64,000 nt of DNA from Archangium gephyra. Lineage in GTDB: Bacteria; Myxococcota; Myxococcia; Myxococcales; Myxococcaceae. Location: positions 2,302,501-2,366,500 of the forward strand of contig NZ_CP011509.1 of NCBI RefSeq assembly GCF_001027285.1, in the 5' to 3' direction. The notes under the pieces are model-generated. The model saw only the letters and a program-made list of their open reading frames with translations. It ran no database searches and was not told the DNA's origin. Positions 36,804 to 45,759 of the stretch are shown here, piece after piece. Position 1 is the first letter of the stretch; every line of letters starts with the position of its first letter. Position numbers and translations under genes: made by a program.

Positions 36804-39800
36804 ATGAGTACCCAATCCCGATTCCTGGCGGCCGCGCTGCTCGTGGCCGCGCTTGTCGCTGGCTGTGGAAATACCGAGGGTAATGGTCCTGACACCCCGG
36901 GTGGTGGGACCGAGGTGCCCGGTACCACCCCGCCGCCGCCCCCGCCGCCTCCGCCGCCTCCGCCGGAGCTGCCCACCGCGGAGGATCCGTTCGGAGAGCC
37001 TCCGGGGCCGATCAACCCCACCAACGCGTCGATCGACACCGACTGCGATGGGCTCACGGACGAGGAGGAGTACGGCAACGTCTACCCCGGTGGCCTGCGG
37101 ACCAACCCGAGCCGGTGGGACACCGATAGCGATGGCGTGCGGGATGGTGTCGAGCTGGGCCGCACCACCACCGTCAACAAGAGCGCGGAGTGCCAGGCCG
37201 TCTTCATCGCGAGCGCGGACCCGTCCAGGGCGTCCCGGATGAATCCGACCGTCGCGGACTCGGACGGCGATGGGCTGAAGGATGGCTTCGAGGACCGCAA
37301 CTACAACGGCAAGCTGGAAGCGGGCGAGACGGATCCGGTCAACCCCGACATGGATGGGGACGGGCTGAAGGACGGTGCGGAGGATGCCAACCAGAACACC
37401 GTGGTGGACTTCGGCGAGACCGATCCGCGCAAGCGGGACACGGACGCGGATGGCCTCTCGGACTCCATCGAGCTGAACGTCACCAAGACGGAAGCGCTCA
37501 AGGCCGACACCGATGGGGACTCGTGCATGGACGGGGCCGAGGATCGCAACGGCAACGGCGTGCAGGACCCGGGTGAGACCAACCCGAAGAATGGTTCCGA
37601 CTGCGGCGGCAGGACCAGCTCCCAGGACACGGATGGCGATGGCCTGCCGGACGAGATCGAGGACACCAACGGCAATGGCACCCGGGACGCGACCGAGACC
37701 GACCTCCGCAGCGCGGACACGGACGGAGACGGCCTGACGGACGGTGTGGAGGACCGCAACCACAACGGCGTGGTGGACTCCAGCGAGAGCGATCCGCGCC
37801 TGAAGGACACGGACTGTGACGGCCTGCTCGACGGCGCGGACCAGGGCGGCTTCAAGGGGGAGGACACCAACGGCAACGGCCTGCGCGACCTGGGCGAGAC
37901 GGACCCGTCCAAGCGCGACACGGACGGGGACGGCCTGGTGGATGGCGTGGAGCGCGGCATTCCCGCGGGCTCGGCGCCCATCACCACCTGCGGCTACCCG
38001 GGGGACGCGAACCCGGCCAGCACCACGGATCCGCTCACCTCCGACTCCGATGGGGACGGCATCGCCGACGGTGCCGAGGACTCCAACCAGAACGGCCAGA
38101 AGGATCCGGGCGAGCTGGATCCCCGCGACCGCTCCGATGGTGCCGGGAGCACGCCGGCCGGCCAGGCCTGCGCGGCGGGCAACCTGCGCCAGGTCGTCTT
38201 CAAGGAGGACAGCGGTGGGGACATCCGTCTGGCGCTCCGTCCCTCCTTCACGGAGGTGAAGCAGATTTCGGTCGGCGGCAAGGGCCGGGGCTTCATCGGC
38301 TATGACGACACGAACAAGGTGGCCTTCATCGCCTACAAGCGGGGCCAGGCGGGCATGTCCACCACCGTGGTGGGGGACGAGCTGTTCGTGCGCGGCCAGT
38401 TCTCCCCGTCGGTGACGGCGGGCACCACGCAGACCTTCACCACGTGGGACGGCCACCCCGCGCTGCAGGCCTTCTATGACCAGAGCGCGACCACCAACCT
38501 GCGCGACTACGCCAACGCGGTGGCCAACCAGCTCGTCGGCGCGGGCGCCGGGACGCTCACGGGCGGCTCGGGCGTGAGCGGCGGGTACAAGCTTCAGGCG
38601 CAGTACGTCCACCGCTCCAACGCGAGCGTGCTGGTGGTGCTGGCCATCACGCCGGCGAACCTCTACAGGGACCCGGGGCTCTTCGTCATGGGCGACACCG
38701 CGGGTGGCACGGCGCTGGCCCAGTTCGGTGACGCGGACGCGGTGCAGTGCGAGACCTTCACCACGGGCAACGGCATGGCCGACTTCCTCTTCGTGGTGGA
38801 CGACAGCGGCTCCATGCAGACGTCGCAGGGCGCTCTGGGTGATGCCGCCCGGGCCATGACCGACCGGCTGGGCAACTCGCAGCTCGACTGGCGCATCGCC
38901 ATGGTGACCACGTCCTATACCCAGCCGGACTACTCGTGGCCCAACCGCAACGTGTTCCGCGGCTTCACGCGCAACATCGACCAGTTCAAGGCGTGGTTGC
39001 AGCAGGGCGCGACGTGCCCGGACCCCACGCAGGGCTGCTGGGTGGGCATCGACGGTGCCAGCGAGGAGCGCTCCCTGGAGGGCGCGCGCGTGGCGGTGGA
39101 CTACATGACCAACGCCAGCACGCCCGCGGACAAGAAGTACCGCCCGGGGGCCCGGCTCGTGGTCATCCTCCTCACGGACGTGCGCGACCAGCCCGACACC
39201 GTCCCGGTCAGCACGTACATCGACTACTTCAAGGGGGCCAACCCCACCGGCGGGCTCATCCAGATGCACGGCATCATCTGTGACCCGGCCGGTGGTGACT
39301 GCTACCCGGGTGAGCCCTCCGCCAACCCGCGCCACCTGGACGTCATCCAGGCCACCGGTGGCATCGTGGGCAGCATCCGCAGCACCACGTCCATCCAGGG
39401 CGCCATCAACACCATCGTGGACAGCGTCATCGCCTCCACGGGCTACCGGACGCTCAAGCCGCCCATTGGTGCCTCGGTGCGGGTGGCGCTGGAGTCGGTG
39501 CAGAACCCCGCGGCGTGCGCGGCGAGCGACCTGCCCCGCAGCCGGACGAACGGCTTCGACGTGGATGGCATCAGCCGGGCGCTGTCCTTCTACGGCGCGT
39601 GCCGCCCGGCCTCGGCGGGGGCGACGAAGGCCGCCATCTCCTACCGCTACTGGAGCGACCTCACGCCCAACCAGGACGGCAACCCGCCGCCCTGCTCGAC
39701 GGACACGGGCTACTACGACCCGGCGGCTCCGGACTTCTGCAAGGGCAACCTCACGTGCAACCGGCAGACGAACCGGTGCGAGTGCCCCGCGGACTGCGGT

Positions 39801-40139
39801 GGAGTGGGCGCGCCAGGCCAGGTGTGCAACACCAGCAAGGACGTGTGCGCCTTCACGTGCACGGCGGACTGCGGTGGCACGTGCGGCGGCTACCAGACGT
39901 GCAACACGTCCACGTGCTCCTGCCAGTGCGTGGCGAGCTCCACGTGCGCGCCGGGCTTCAAGTTCGACCCGGCGGCCTGCGCGTGCGTCTGTGACACGGC
40001 GGCGCTCAACTGCGGCTCCACCTACCAGGCCGACGCCAACGCCTGCGCCTGTGTCTGCAAGGCCAACTGCGGCGGCAGCTGCCCGGCCGGGACGGAGTGC
40101 AGGCAGAGCATGTGCCGCTGTGAGCCCAAGCTGAACTGA
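36804..40139 (+). CDS. Large lipoprotein: thrombospondin type 3 repeats, VWA domain, Cys-rich tail
   Basis: 1111 aa. A lipobox ends in LVAGC (Cys21), followed by a poly-Pro linker (~45-55). Residues ~70-450 contain about eleven thrombospondin-3-type calcium repeats, each built on DTDGDGLxDGxED. After a ~200-residue middle region comes a VWA domain (~655-880) with the MIDAS start FLFVVDDSGSM and VVILLTDVRD. The last ~150 residues are Cys-rich EGF-like (CPADCGG, CTADCGGTCGG). It should sit on the outer-membrane surface and bind calcium; an adhesive role is inferred. The ATG has a weak ribosome site but directly precedes the signal. Confidence 0.9.
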   Translation: MSTQSRFLAAALLVAALVAGCGNTEGNGPDTPGGGTEVPGTTPPPPPPPPPPPPELPTAEDPFGEPPGPINPTNASIDTDCDGLTDEEEYGNVYPGGLRTNPSRWDTDSDGVRDGVELGRTTTVNKSAECQAVFIASADPSRASRMNPTVADSDGDGLKDGFEDRNYNGKLEAGETDPVNPDMDGDGLKDGAEDANQNTVVDFGETDPRKRDTDADGLSDSIELNVTKTEALKADTDGDSCMDGAEDRNGNGVQDPGETNPKNGSDCGGRTSSQDTDGDGLPDEIEDTNGNGTRDATETDLRSADTDGDGLTDGVEDRNHNGVVDSSESDPRLKDTDCDGLLDGADQGGFKGEDTNGNGLRDLGETDPSKRDTDGDGLVDGVERGIPAGSAPITTCGYPGDANPASTTDPLTSDSDGDGIADGAEDSNQNGQKDPGELDPRDRSDGAGSTPAGQACAAGNLRQVVFKEDSGGDIRLALRPSFTEVKQISVGGKGRGFIGYDDTNKVAFIAYKRGQAGMSTTVVGDELFVRGQFSPSVTAGTTQTFTTWDGHPALQAFYDQSATTNLRDYANAVANQLVGAGAGTLTGGSGVSGGYKLQAQYVHRSNASVLVVLAITPANLYRDPGLFVMGDTAGGTALAQFGDADAVQCETFTTGNGMADFLFVVDDSGSMQTSQGALGDAARAMTDRLGNSQLDWRIAMVTTSYTQPDYSWPNRNVFRGFTRNIDQFKAWLQQGATCPDPTQGCWVGIDGASEERSLEGARVAVDYMTNASTPADKKYRPGARLVVILLTDVRDQPDTVPVSTYIDYFKGANPTGGLIQMHGIICDPAGGDCYPGEPSANPRHLDVIQATGGIVGSIRSTTSIQGAINTIVDSVIASTGYRTLKPPIGASVRVALESVQNPAACAASDLPRSRTNGFDVDGISRALSFYGACRPASAGATKAAISYRYWSDLTPNQDGNPPPCSTDTGYYDPAAPDFCKGNLTCNRQTNRCECPADCGGVGAPGQVCNTSKDVCAFTCTADCGGTCGGYQTCNTSTCSCQCVASSTCAPGFKFDPAACACVCDTAALNCGSTYQADANACACVCKANCGGSCPAGTECRQSMCRCEPKLN

Positions 40140-40163
40140 GCGTTTCCCCGAGAGGCGCAGTCC

Positions 40164-40201
40164 AGGGCCGGAGCCGCGGAGTCCCAGCGGTCTCCGGCCC
40201 T
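40164..40201. terminator. Bidirectional hairpin between convergent genes
   Basis: A 10-bp stem (AGGGCCGGAG with CTCCGGCCCT) extended by a CCGC/GCGG inner stem, located between the stops of the VWA lipoprotein and the methyltransferase. It is placed to end transcription from both sides; the T runs are short (CGTGTTTC on the plus strand). Confidence 0.65.
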
Positions 40202-40207
40202 CGTGTT

Positions 40208-40951
40208 TCAGGGCTTCGCCGCCACGCCCCCATTCATGTACGCGGGGACGCTGGCGGGCGTCTCCGGGTTGCGCCAGACGGCGACGGGCTGGACTCCCTC
40301 CTCGGTGAGCCGCCACGGCCCGAGCACCGCCTCGAGCTGCGCCGGGGTGCGCATGTGGAAGCCGGGCCCCATCATCCGCACCAGCTCGGGGTGCTCCAGG
40401 GCCTTGGGGCTGTCGCAGTCGAAGGCGAGGTAGCTGCCCGGCGGCGCCAGGTCATGGAGCTTCTGGAAGCAGGTGCGGATCTGCTCGTCCGTCATGAAGG
40501 CCTCGACGCCCACCACGATGATGCCGAGCCGGCGCAGGGGGCCGAGCACCTGCCGCATGAGGCCCAGGTCCAGGGTGGACAGGTCCGTGGCGTCGCACCG
40601 GGTGTAGCCCGTGCCCGGCACGTTGGCGAGGATGCGCTGGCCCAGCGCCACGTTGGAGTCGTCGATGTCCGTGTACAGCACACGCGCCCCGGGCACCGTC
40701 TCGTGCACGTTGCCCTGCGTGGGCAGGCCGGCGCCCAGCACGAGGAATTGATCCACGCCCTGGGCCTGGATGTAGCGCGAGGCGCGCCCGATGAAGTCTC
40801 GCAGCGCGCGGAACACCGGGCGGAAGTCCTTGAAGACGACCTCGAAGGCCTGTGCCGCCGCCACGTCGACGGGGTAGTGGTGCTTGCCTCCGAGCCAGTA
40901 GTCGAACATCCGGCCCGTGTTGGGCACTGTCGGCTCCGCTTCGTGACCCAT
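40208..40951 (-). CDS. SAM-dependent methyltransferase, DUF574-type
   Basis: 247 aa from the ATG at 40951 (GGGGAGG upstream). The N-terminal PNTGRMFDYWLGGKHHYP motif is characteristic of the PF04672 S-adenosylmethionine methyltransferases. Next come QFLVLGAGLPTQGNVHE (SAM-binding loop) and VLYTDIDDSNVALG. Members are frequent in actinobacteria and myxobacteria and mostly uncharacterised. Substrate unknown. Divergent from the YceI-like gene. Confidence 0.87.
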   Translation of the reverse strand: MGHEAEPTVPNTGRMFDYWLGGKHHYPVDVAAAQAFEVVFKDFRPVFRALRDFIGRASRYIQAQGVDQFLVLGAGLPTQGNVHETVPGARVLYTDIDDSNVALGQRILANVPGTGYTRCDATDLSTLDLGLMRQVLGPLRRLGIIVVGVEAFMTDEQIRTCFQKLHDLAPPGSYLAFDCDSPKALEHPELVRMMGPGFHMRTPAQLEAVLGPWRLTEEGVQPVAVWRNPETPASVPAYMNGGVAAKP

Positions 40952-41079
40952 GTCTGCCTCCCCTCTCCCGCCATGGCGGGGACGGGCGCCACCATAGCCG
41001 ACGGGAAAGGGAGGTGACGGGGCTGCTAGACTCCTCGGCTCCGGGAGACCGGATCCTTCCCCCCGTGATGGAGTCATCG

Positions 41080-41829
41080 ATGCAGAGCCGATTCCCCCTT
41101 GCGCTGGCCGCGACGTTGTTGGGCGCGGCCTCCCTCTCCGCTTGTGGCACCACCCCCGCCGAGGACCGCGAGCGCATCACCTTCCCCGCCCGGGACGACT
41201 TCCCGGGCCTGGGCGGCGTGGAGTCCCTGTCGCCCCTCTCTCGCACCTATACGTTCGAGCCGGGCCTGGAGCGCAGCCACCTCTACGTGCAGCTCTTCAG
41301 CGCCTCGCTCGGGCATGACCACGTGGTGCGCGCCACGGACTGGTGGGGCTCGCTCGCCTTCGACCCCTCGAAGCTGTCCGCGTGCGTGGTGTCGGTGACG
41401 GTGCAGGTGGAGGGGCTCGACCCGGAGCGCGACGAGATGCGAGACCTCACGGGCCAGGAGCGCGTCCCCGCGAGCGACCGGGAGCAGATCCGCGAGCACC
41501 TGCGGGCCAAGGAGCAGCTGAACCTGGAGGAGCACAAGACGCTCGAGTTCACCTCGAAGTCCTGCGCGCTCACCGGTGAGAAGGGGCGGGACGGGCGCTC
41601 GGTGGTGGCGGTGACGGGGGACCTGAAGCTGCGCGGCGCCACGCGGGAGGTGGTGCTGCCCCTGGAGGTGGCGGTGGACGAGGAGCAGGTCGCGGCCCGG
41701 GGCGTGCTGACGACGCGCCACACGGACTTCGGCTTCGAGCCCTATTCGGCGCTGGGCGGGCTCTTCAAGAACAAGGACGAGCTCTACTTCGTCGTCGACG
41801 TGCGCGGCCGGCGCGTGGCGGGCAGGTGA
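41080..41829 (+). CDS. YceI-like lipoprotein
   Basis: 249 aa. The ATG at 41080 is preferred over that at 41068 because GGAG sits 6 nt upstream. Signal ends in SLSAC (lipobox). The rest has the YceI-type order of strands: YTFEPGLERSHLYVQL, SLGHDHVVRA, WGSLAFDPSKLSACVVSV, LEFTSKSC, VTGDLKLRGATREVVLPL and a final YFVVDVRG. YceI proteins form a lipocalin-like barrel for isoprenoids or fatty amides. The ligand is not known here. Confidence 0.8.
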   Translation: MQSRFPLALAATLLGAASLSACGTTPAEDRERITFPARDDFPGLGGVESLSPLSRTYTFEPGLERSHLYVQLFSASLGHDHVVRATDWWGSLAFDPSKLSACVVSVTVQVEGLDPERDEMRDLTGQERVPASDREQIREHLRAKEQLNLEEHKTLEFTSKSCALTGEKGRDGRSVVAVTGDLKLRGATREVVLPLEVAVDEEQVAARGVLTTRHTDFGFEPYSALGGLFKNKDELYFVVDVRGRRVAGR

Positions 41830-41908
41830 GGGCCTGACGCGCCGTGGGGCCGCTCCATGCTCCCCTGGAGGCCACCAGGGGAGCTGGGGCACTGCTTGCG
41901 GCGGGGTG

Positions 41909-42292
41909 TTACTGGACCTGCACCTGGAAGCTGGTGGAGGCCAGCTCGGTGCCGTCCGCGCCCACCACCTTGGCGGTCCAGGCGCCGCTGTCACCCGCGC
42001 GGAAGGTGCGGTAGGCGTGCGTGCGGTAGGACGCGCGGGGCACCTTCAGCTCCGTCTTGGAGACTTCCTTGCCGTCCTTGGACCAGACGACGTTCACGAC
42101 GCCGGGCTCCACGCCGGTGAGCTTGGTGGCGGCGTAGATGCGGGTGTTGGGGGCGACGGTGAAGTTGTCGGAGGCGCCGGTGAGTTCGTACTTCTCCACG
42201 CCGGTGCCGACCTTCAGGGTGGCCTCGGCGGAGTAGGCGGTGGTGGCGAGCAGCAGGGTGGGCAGCAGGAGCTTCAGGGCAGTCTTGAGCAT
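41909..42292 (-). CDS. Small secreted DUF2914-like protein
   Basis: 127 aa with a clear signal peptide (LLLPTLLLATTAYSA). The mature ~105 residues form beta strands such as IYAATKLTGVEPGVVNVVW, and the ending GAWTAKVVGADGTELASTSF resembles DUF2914. It lies 27 bp downstream of the cyclase gene's... opposite-side neighbour order is: this gene is upstream of nothing on its strand, and it follows the cyclase only in map order. Function unknown; a small periplasmic or surface Ig-like protein. Confidence 0.75.
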   Translation of the reverse strand: MLKTALKLLLPTLLLATTAYSAEATLKVGTGVEKYELTGASDNFTVAPNTRIYAATKLTGVEPGVVNVVWSKDGKEVSKTELKVPRASYRTHAYRTFRAGDSGAWTAKVVGADGTELASTSFQVQVQ

Positions 42293-42319
42293 GGTTGTGT
42301 CCCTCGCGGAGAGGAGCCC

Positions 42320-45300
42320 CTACGCTAGTCCATCCCCCTGACGCGTCGAGCTTTCGGCGTGGCGGCCGGCCTCCTCCAGCAGCCTGCGGTGCGCGGGGAT
42401 GGCGAGGAACGAGCGCCGCAGCGCCTCGTCCTGGAGCTTTCCCGCCCACTCCTGGAGTTGACGGTGGGCCGTCTCCAGGACGCGGGCCGCGCGGGGGTCC
42501 TCCTGGTCACGCAGGACGCGGAAGCACGTGAGCCACATCCAGAAGGGCTCCTCCACCCCATGCAGCGAGCCCTGCTCCAGGTGGGGGAGGAGCTCCTCGG
42601 CGTACCCGCGGGCCTGCTGCCGCTCGCCGGCCGCCAGCGCGACGGAGGCCAGGCCGGCGACGGACTCCAGCTCCAGGTGCCGCATCCGCGTCTCCACCCG
42701 GATTCTCCGGGCCTGCTGGAAGGACTCCCGGGCCTCGGCCAGGCGCTCCAGGGCGAGCAGCGCGTGGCCCCGGGCCATCCAGGCATAGCCCTGGTTGCGG
42801 GGGCTGCCGATCTCCTGGGCGATGCGCAGGGCCTGGTCGGCGGCCTCGAGCGCGGCCGGCTCGTCTCCCAGGTGGTGGTGGACGAGCGCCAGCGTGCAGC
42901 GGTCCACGCACTCCCAGAAGCGGTAGCCGATGACGCGGCTGAACTGGAGGGTCTGCTCCAGCTCGGTCCTGGCTCCGGCGAAGTCGCCCAGGCTCTTGCG
43001 CACGTAGCCCAGGTGCCGGAGGGCGGAGAACTCCAGCCAGCGGTTGCCCATGGCCCGGCAGAAGGGGAGGACGCGGAGGATGTAGCCGAGGCTCGGCCCC
43101 AGGTCCCCCATCTCGTTGAGGGTCGCGCTGAGGTTGAGGATGCTCTCCACCTCCAGCTGCTCGAGCCGCGCGGATTCCGCGAGCGCCAGGCTGCGCTCGA
43201 ACTGGGTGCGGGCGCCCTCGAAGTCCCCCTGGTGGTGGCGCAGCATGCGTCCCCAGCGCAGGTGGCCGAGCGCCTCGCTGGCTACGTCTCCCGTCTGCTG
43301 GGCCAGCCGGATGGCCTTGCGCACCGCCTCCACGCCCTCGGCGATCTCTCCAATCTCCGTGGCGTAGAGGGCGCGGCGCAGGGCCACCTCCGTCTGCCGC
43401 CGGTCGTCGGCGAGCAGCTCGGCCAGCGCCTCCATCAGCTCCAGGTCCAACCGCTGCGCCTGCCGCTCGCCGAGCACGCCGTGGACCTTCTCGAGCGCGG
43501 CGACGATGGCGTAGCGCTCGGCGAGGTCCGCCTCGGACGTCACGTCCAGGGCCCGGTCCAGGAAGGCGCGCGCCTCCGCGTTGGCGAACAGGGACAGGGC
43601 CTCCTCGCCCGCGCGCCGCAGGTAGACGGCGGCCCGGGCGCCCTGGCCGGAGGCCTCCAGGTGGTCGGCGATGAGCCCGAGGTGCTCCCGGGAGCGCTCG
43701 CCTCCACGCGCCAGCAGCCACTCGGCGATGCGTCCGTGGAAGGCGCGCCGCTCGCGCTTGAGCACCGTGTCGTAGGTGACCTCGCGCACGATGGCGTGCT
43801 TGAAGATGTACTCGCGCGTCCCGGCGAAGGCGGGGGTGGACTGCTCGAAGATGAGCTCGCGCTCCTGGAGGGCGGCCAGGGCCTGGTGGACGGGGATGCG
43901 GGGCTCCTCGCCCTGCCCCATGCGCTCGAGCGCCTCGTCCCAGAAGAGGCGGCCCACCACCGAGGCGCGCTGGAGGATTTCCCGCTCGTCGGCGGGGAGG
44001 CTGTCCAGGCGGGACTGGAGGACGCCGCTCAACGTGGAGGGCACCTTGAGCGAGGTGAGCCGGCGGGGCTCCACGCGCCAGTGCTCGCCCTCGGCGAGGA
44101 TGACGCCCTCCTCGAGCAGCATCTGGATGAGCTCCTCGAGGTAGAAGGGGTTGCCCTCGGCGCGGGAGACGACGAGCTCGTGGAGGGCCGGGGGAATGGC
44201 CTCCACCTTGCGCAGCAACTCCGCCACGAGCACCTGGCTGTCCTGCTGGGAGAGCGGCCGCAGCTCGAGCCGGGTGTGGGGGGCGGTGGCCCACTGCGGG
44301 CGCCGCTCGAAGAACTCCGGCCGCGCGGTGCACAGCACGAGCAGCCGCTCCGGGGCGAGCGTCTGGAGCAGGCGCTCCAGCAAGTCCAGGGCGCTGTCAT
44401 CCGCCCAGTGGACGTCCTCGAGGAAGAGGACCATGGGCTCGCGGCTCAGCAGGGCGCGGAAGTACTCGCTGAGGGCGGCGAGGCCGCGGGCCCTCAGGCC
44501 CTGCTCGTCCAGGGGCGTGCCCTTGAGCAGCGGGCTGTCGCTGAAGTCGAAGCCGATGAGCGAGCCGGCGAGGTGGGCGCGGAAGCGGCTGGAGGTCTCC
44601 GGGCCGAGCGCCTCGAAGAAGCTCTCCTCCAGGCGGGCGCGCACCACGCTGGGCAGGTCGCTCTCCTGCACCTGGAGGTGGAAGGAGAACAAGTCCCGGA
44701 GCAGGGCGTTGGGGTGCCGGCGCATCTCCGGGCTGGCGCGGCCGCGCAGACACCGGGGAGGCGAGGGCAGCGACTCGAGCCACGTCTCGAACTCGCCGAG
44801 CAGCCGGGACTTGCCGATGCCCGCCTCGCCGGTGAGGGTGACGCGCTGGCACCCGTCGCCGGAGAGCGCCGCGGACAGGGCGGAGCGCAGCTGGCGCGAC
44901 TCCTCCTCGCGTCCCACCAGCCGGGCCCAGATGCCGTCCAGGCCGCGTCCCTGGCGGTGGAAGGTGCGGGGCCGGGCCGCCGTCACCCGGTACACCTGGA
45001 GTGGCTCCTGCTTGCCCTTGAGCTTGAGGGGAGGCTGGGAGGAGACCTCGAAGGCGCCGCTCACGTGGCGGTGCGTGGCGTGGGAGATGAGGATGCCGCC
45101 CTCGGGGGCGGCCTGCTCCAGGCGGCTGGCGGTGTTGACGGTGTCCCCCATCACCGTGAGCTCGCCGAGGGTGCCCACCACGCCCAGCAGGACGGGGCCG
45201 GTGTGGATGCCGATGCGCATGCGCAGGCCCTCGGGGGGGCCGGCCAGGAAGGACTCGAGCTGGGCCTGGATGTCCAGGGCGGCGTGGATGGCCTGCTCGG

Positions 45301-45652
45301 CGTCATCCTCGCGCGCGCCGTCCGCGCCCCAGAGCGCCATCACCGCGTCACCGATGTGTTTGTCGATGCGGCCCCCGTGCCGGACGATGGCGGCGTCCAC
45401 GCGCGCCCAGAGCTGGTTCATCAGCTCGCTGACGTCCTCGGGGTCCATCTGCTCGCTCAGGGAGGTGAAGCCGCACAGGTCGCCGAAGAGCACCGTGACG
45501 TGCCGGCGCTCCAGGGGAACGCGGGAGGCGAGGGCCGCGAGCCGAGCGCGCAAGGCCGCCAGAGCGGCCTCGGTGGCCTCCTGGCCCAGGGTGGGGCGCT
45601 GGGCCTCCAGCAGGGCCATGGCTTGCTCGAGCAGGTGGCGTTCTTTGCTCAT
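42320..45652 (-). CDS. Class III adenylate/guanylate cyclase fused to AAA-type ATPase and TPR domain
   Basis: 1110 aa; the ATG at 45652 follows GGAGGA closely. Residues ~48-225: class III cyclase with metal Asp in VLFGDLCGFTSLSE (~53-66), the second in KHIGDAVMALWG and GDTVNTASRLEQ. Residues ~270-650: STAND/AAA ATPase with P-loop TGEAGIGKSRLLGEF and the acidic strand MVLFLEDVHWADDSALD. Residues ~700-1110: helical TPR-like repeats. The layout is common in myxobacteria and actinobacteria as a large ligand-sensing signal protein. Catalytic residues look intact, so cAMP or cGMP synthesis is likely. Confidence 0.92.
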   Translation of the reverse strand: MSKERHLLEQAMALLEAQRPTLGQEATEAALAALRARLAALASRVPLERRHVTVLFGDLCGFTSLSEQMDPEDVSELMNQLWARVDAAIVRHGGRIDKHIGDAVMALWGADGAREDDAEQAIHAALDIQAQLESFLAGPPEGLRMRIGIHTGPVLLGVVGTLGELTVMGDTVNTASRLEQAAPEGGILISHATHRHVSGAFEVSSQPPLKLKGKQEPLQVYRVTAARPRTFHRQGRGLDGIWARLVGREEESRQLRSALSAALSGDGCQRVTLTGEAGIGKSRLLGEFETWLESLPSPPRCLRGRASPEMRRHPNALLRDLFSFHLQVQESDLPSVVRARLEESFFEALGPETSSRFRAHLAGSLIGFDFSDSPLLKGTPLDEQGLRARGLAALSEYFRALLSREPMVLFLEDVHWADDSALDLLERLLQTLAPERLLVLCTARPEFFERRPQWATAPHTRLELRPLSQQDSQVLVAELLRKVEAIPPALHELVVSRAEGNPFYLEELIQMLLEEGVILAEGEHWRVEPRRLTSLKVPSTLSGVLQSRLDSLPADEREILQRASVVGRLFWDEALERMGQGEEPRIPVHQALAALQERELIFEQSTPAFAGTREYIFKHAIVREVTYDTVLKRERRAFHGRIAEWLLARGGERSREHLGLIADHLEASGQGARAAVYLRRAGEEALSLFANAEARAFLDRALDVTSEADLAERYAIVAALEKVHGVLGERQAQRLDLELMEALAELLADDRRQTEVALRRALYATEIGEIAEGVEAVRKAIRLAQQTGDVASEALGHLRWGRMLRHHQGDFEGARTQFERSLALAESARLEQLEVESILNLSATLNEMGDLGPSLGYILRVLPFCRAMGNRWLEFSALRHLGYVRKSLGDFAGARTELEQTLQFSRVIGYRFWECVDRCTLALVHHHLGDEPAALEAADQALRIAQEIGSPRNQGYAWMARGHALLALERLAEARESFQQARRIRVETRMRHLELESVAGLASVALAAGERQQARGYAEELLPHLEQGSLHGVEEPFWMWLTCFRVLRDQEDPRAARVLETAHRQLQEWAGKLQDEALRRSFLAIPAHRRLLEEAGRHAESSTRQGDGLA

Positions 45653-45759
45653 CGTCCTCCCGGCTCCGGCACGGGCTGTATTCCACCACATGCGCGGCGA
45701 TCGACCCACCACCATAACGGGGGCCTCCGGGGTGTGCCACCTACACGGAGTGAGGGGCG

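Noticed and set aside
36945-36970. Short repeat in the CCG-rich stretch as a possible microsatellite or CRISPR-like element
   Set aside because: It encodes the poly-Pro linker of the VWA lipoprotein; no spacer-repeat pattern.
36771-40316. Minus-strand open frame of ~1180 codons across the TSP3/VWA gene
   Set aside because: Reverse complement of repetitive Asp/Gly codons; Val/Arg/His-rich and without domains.
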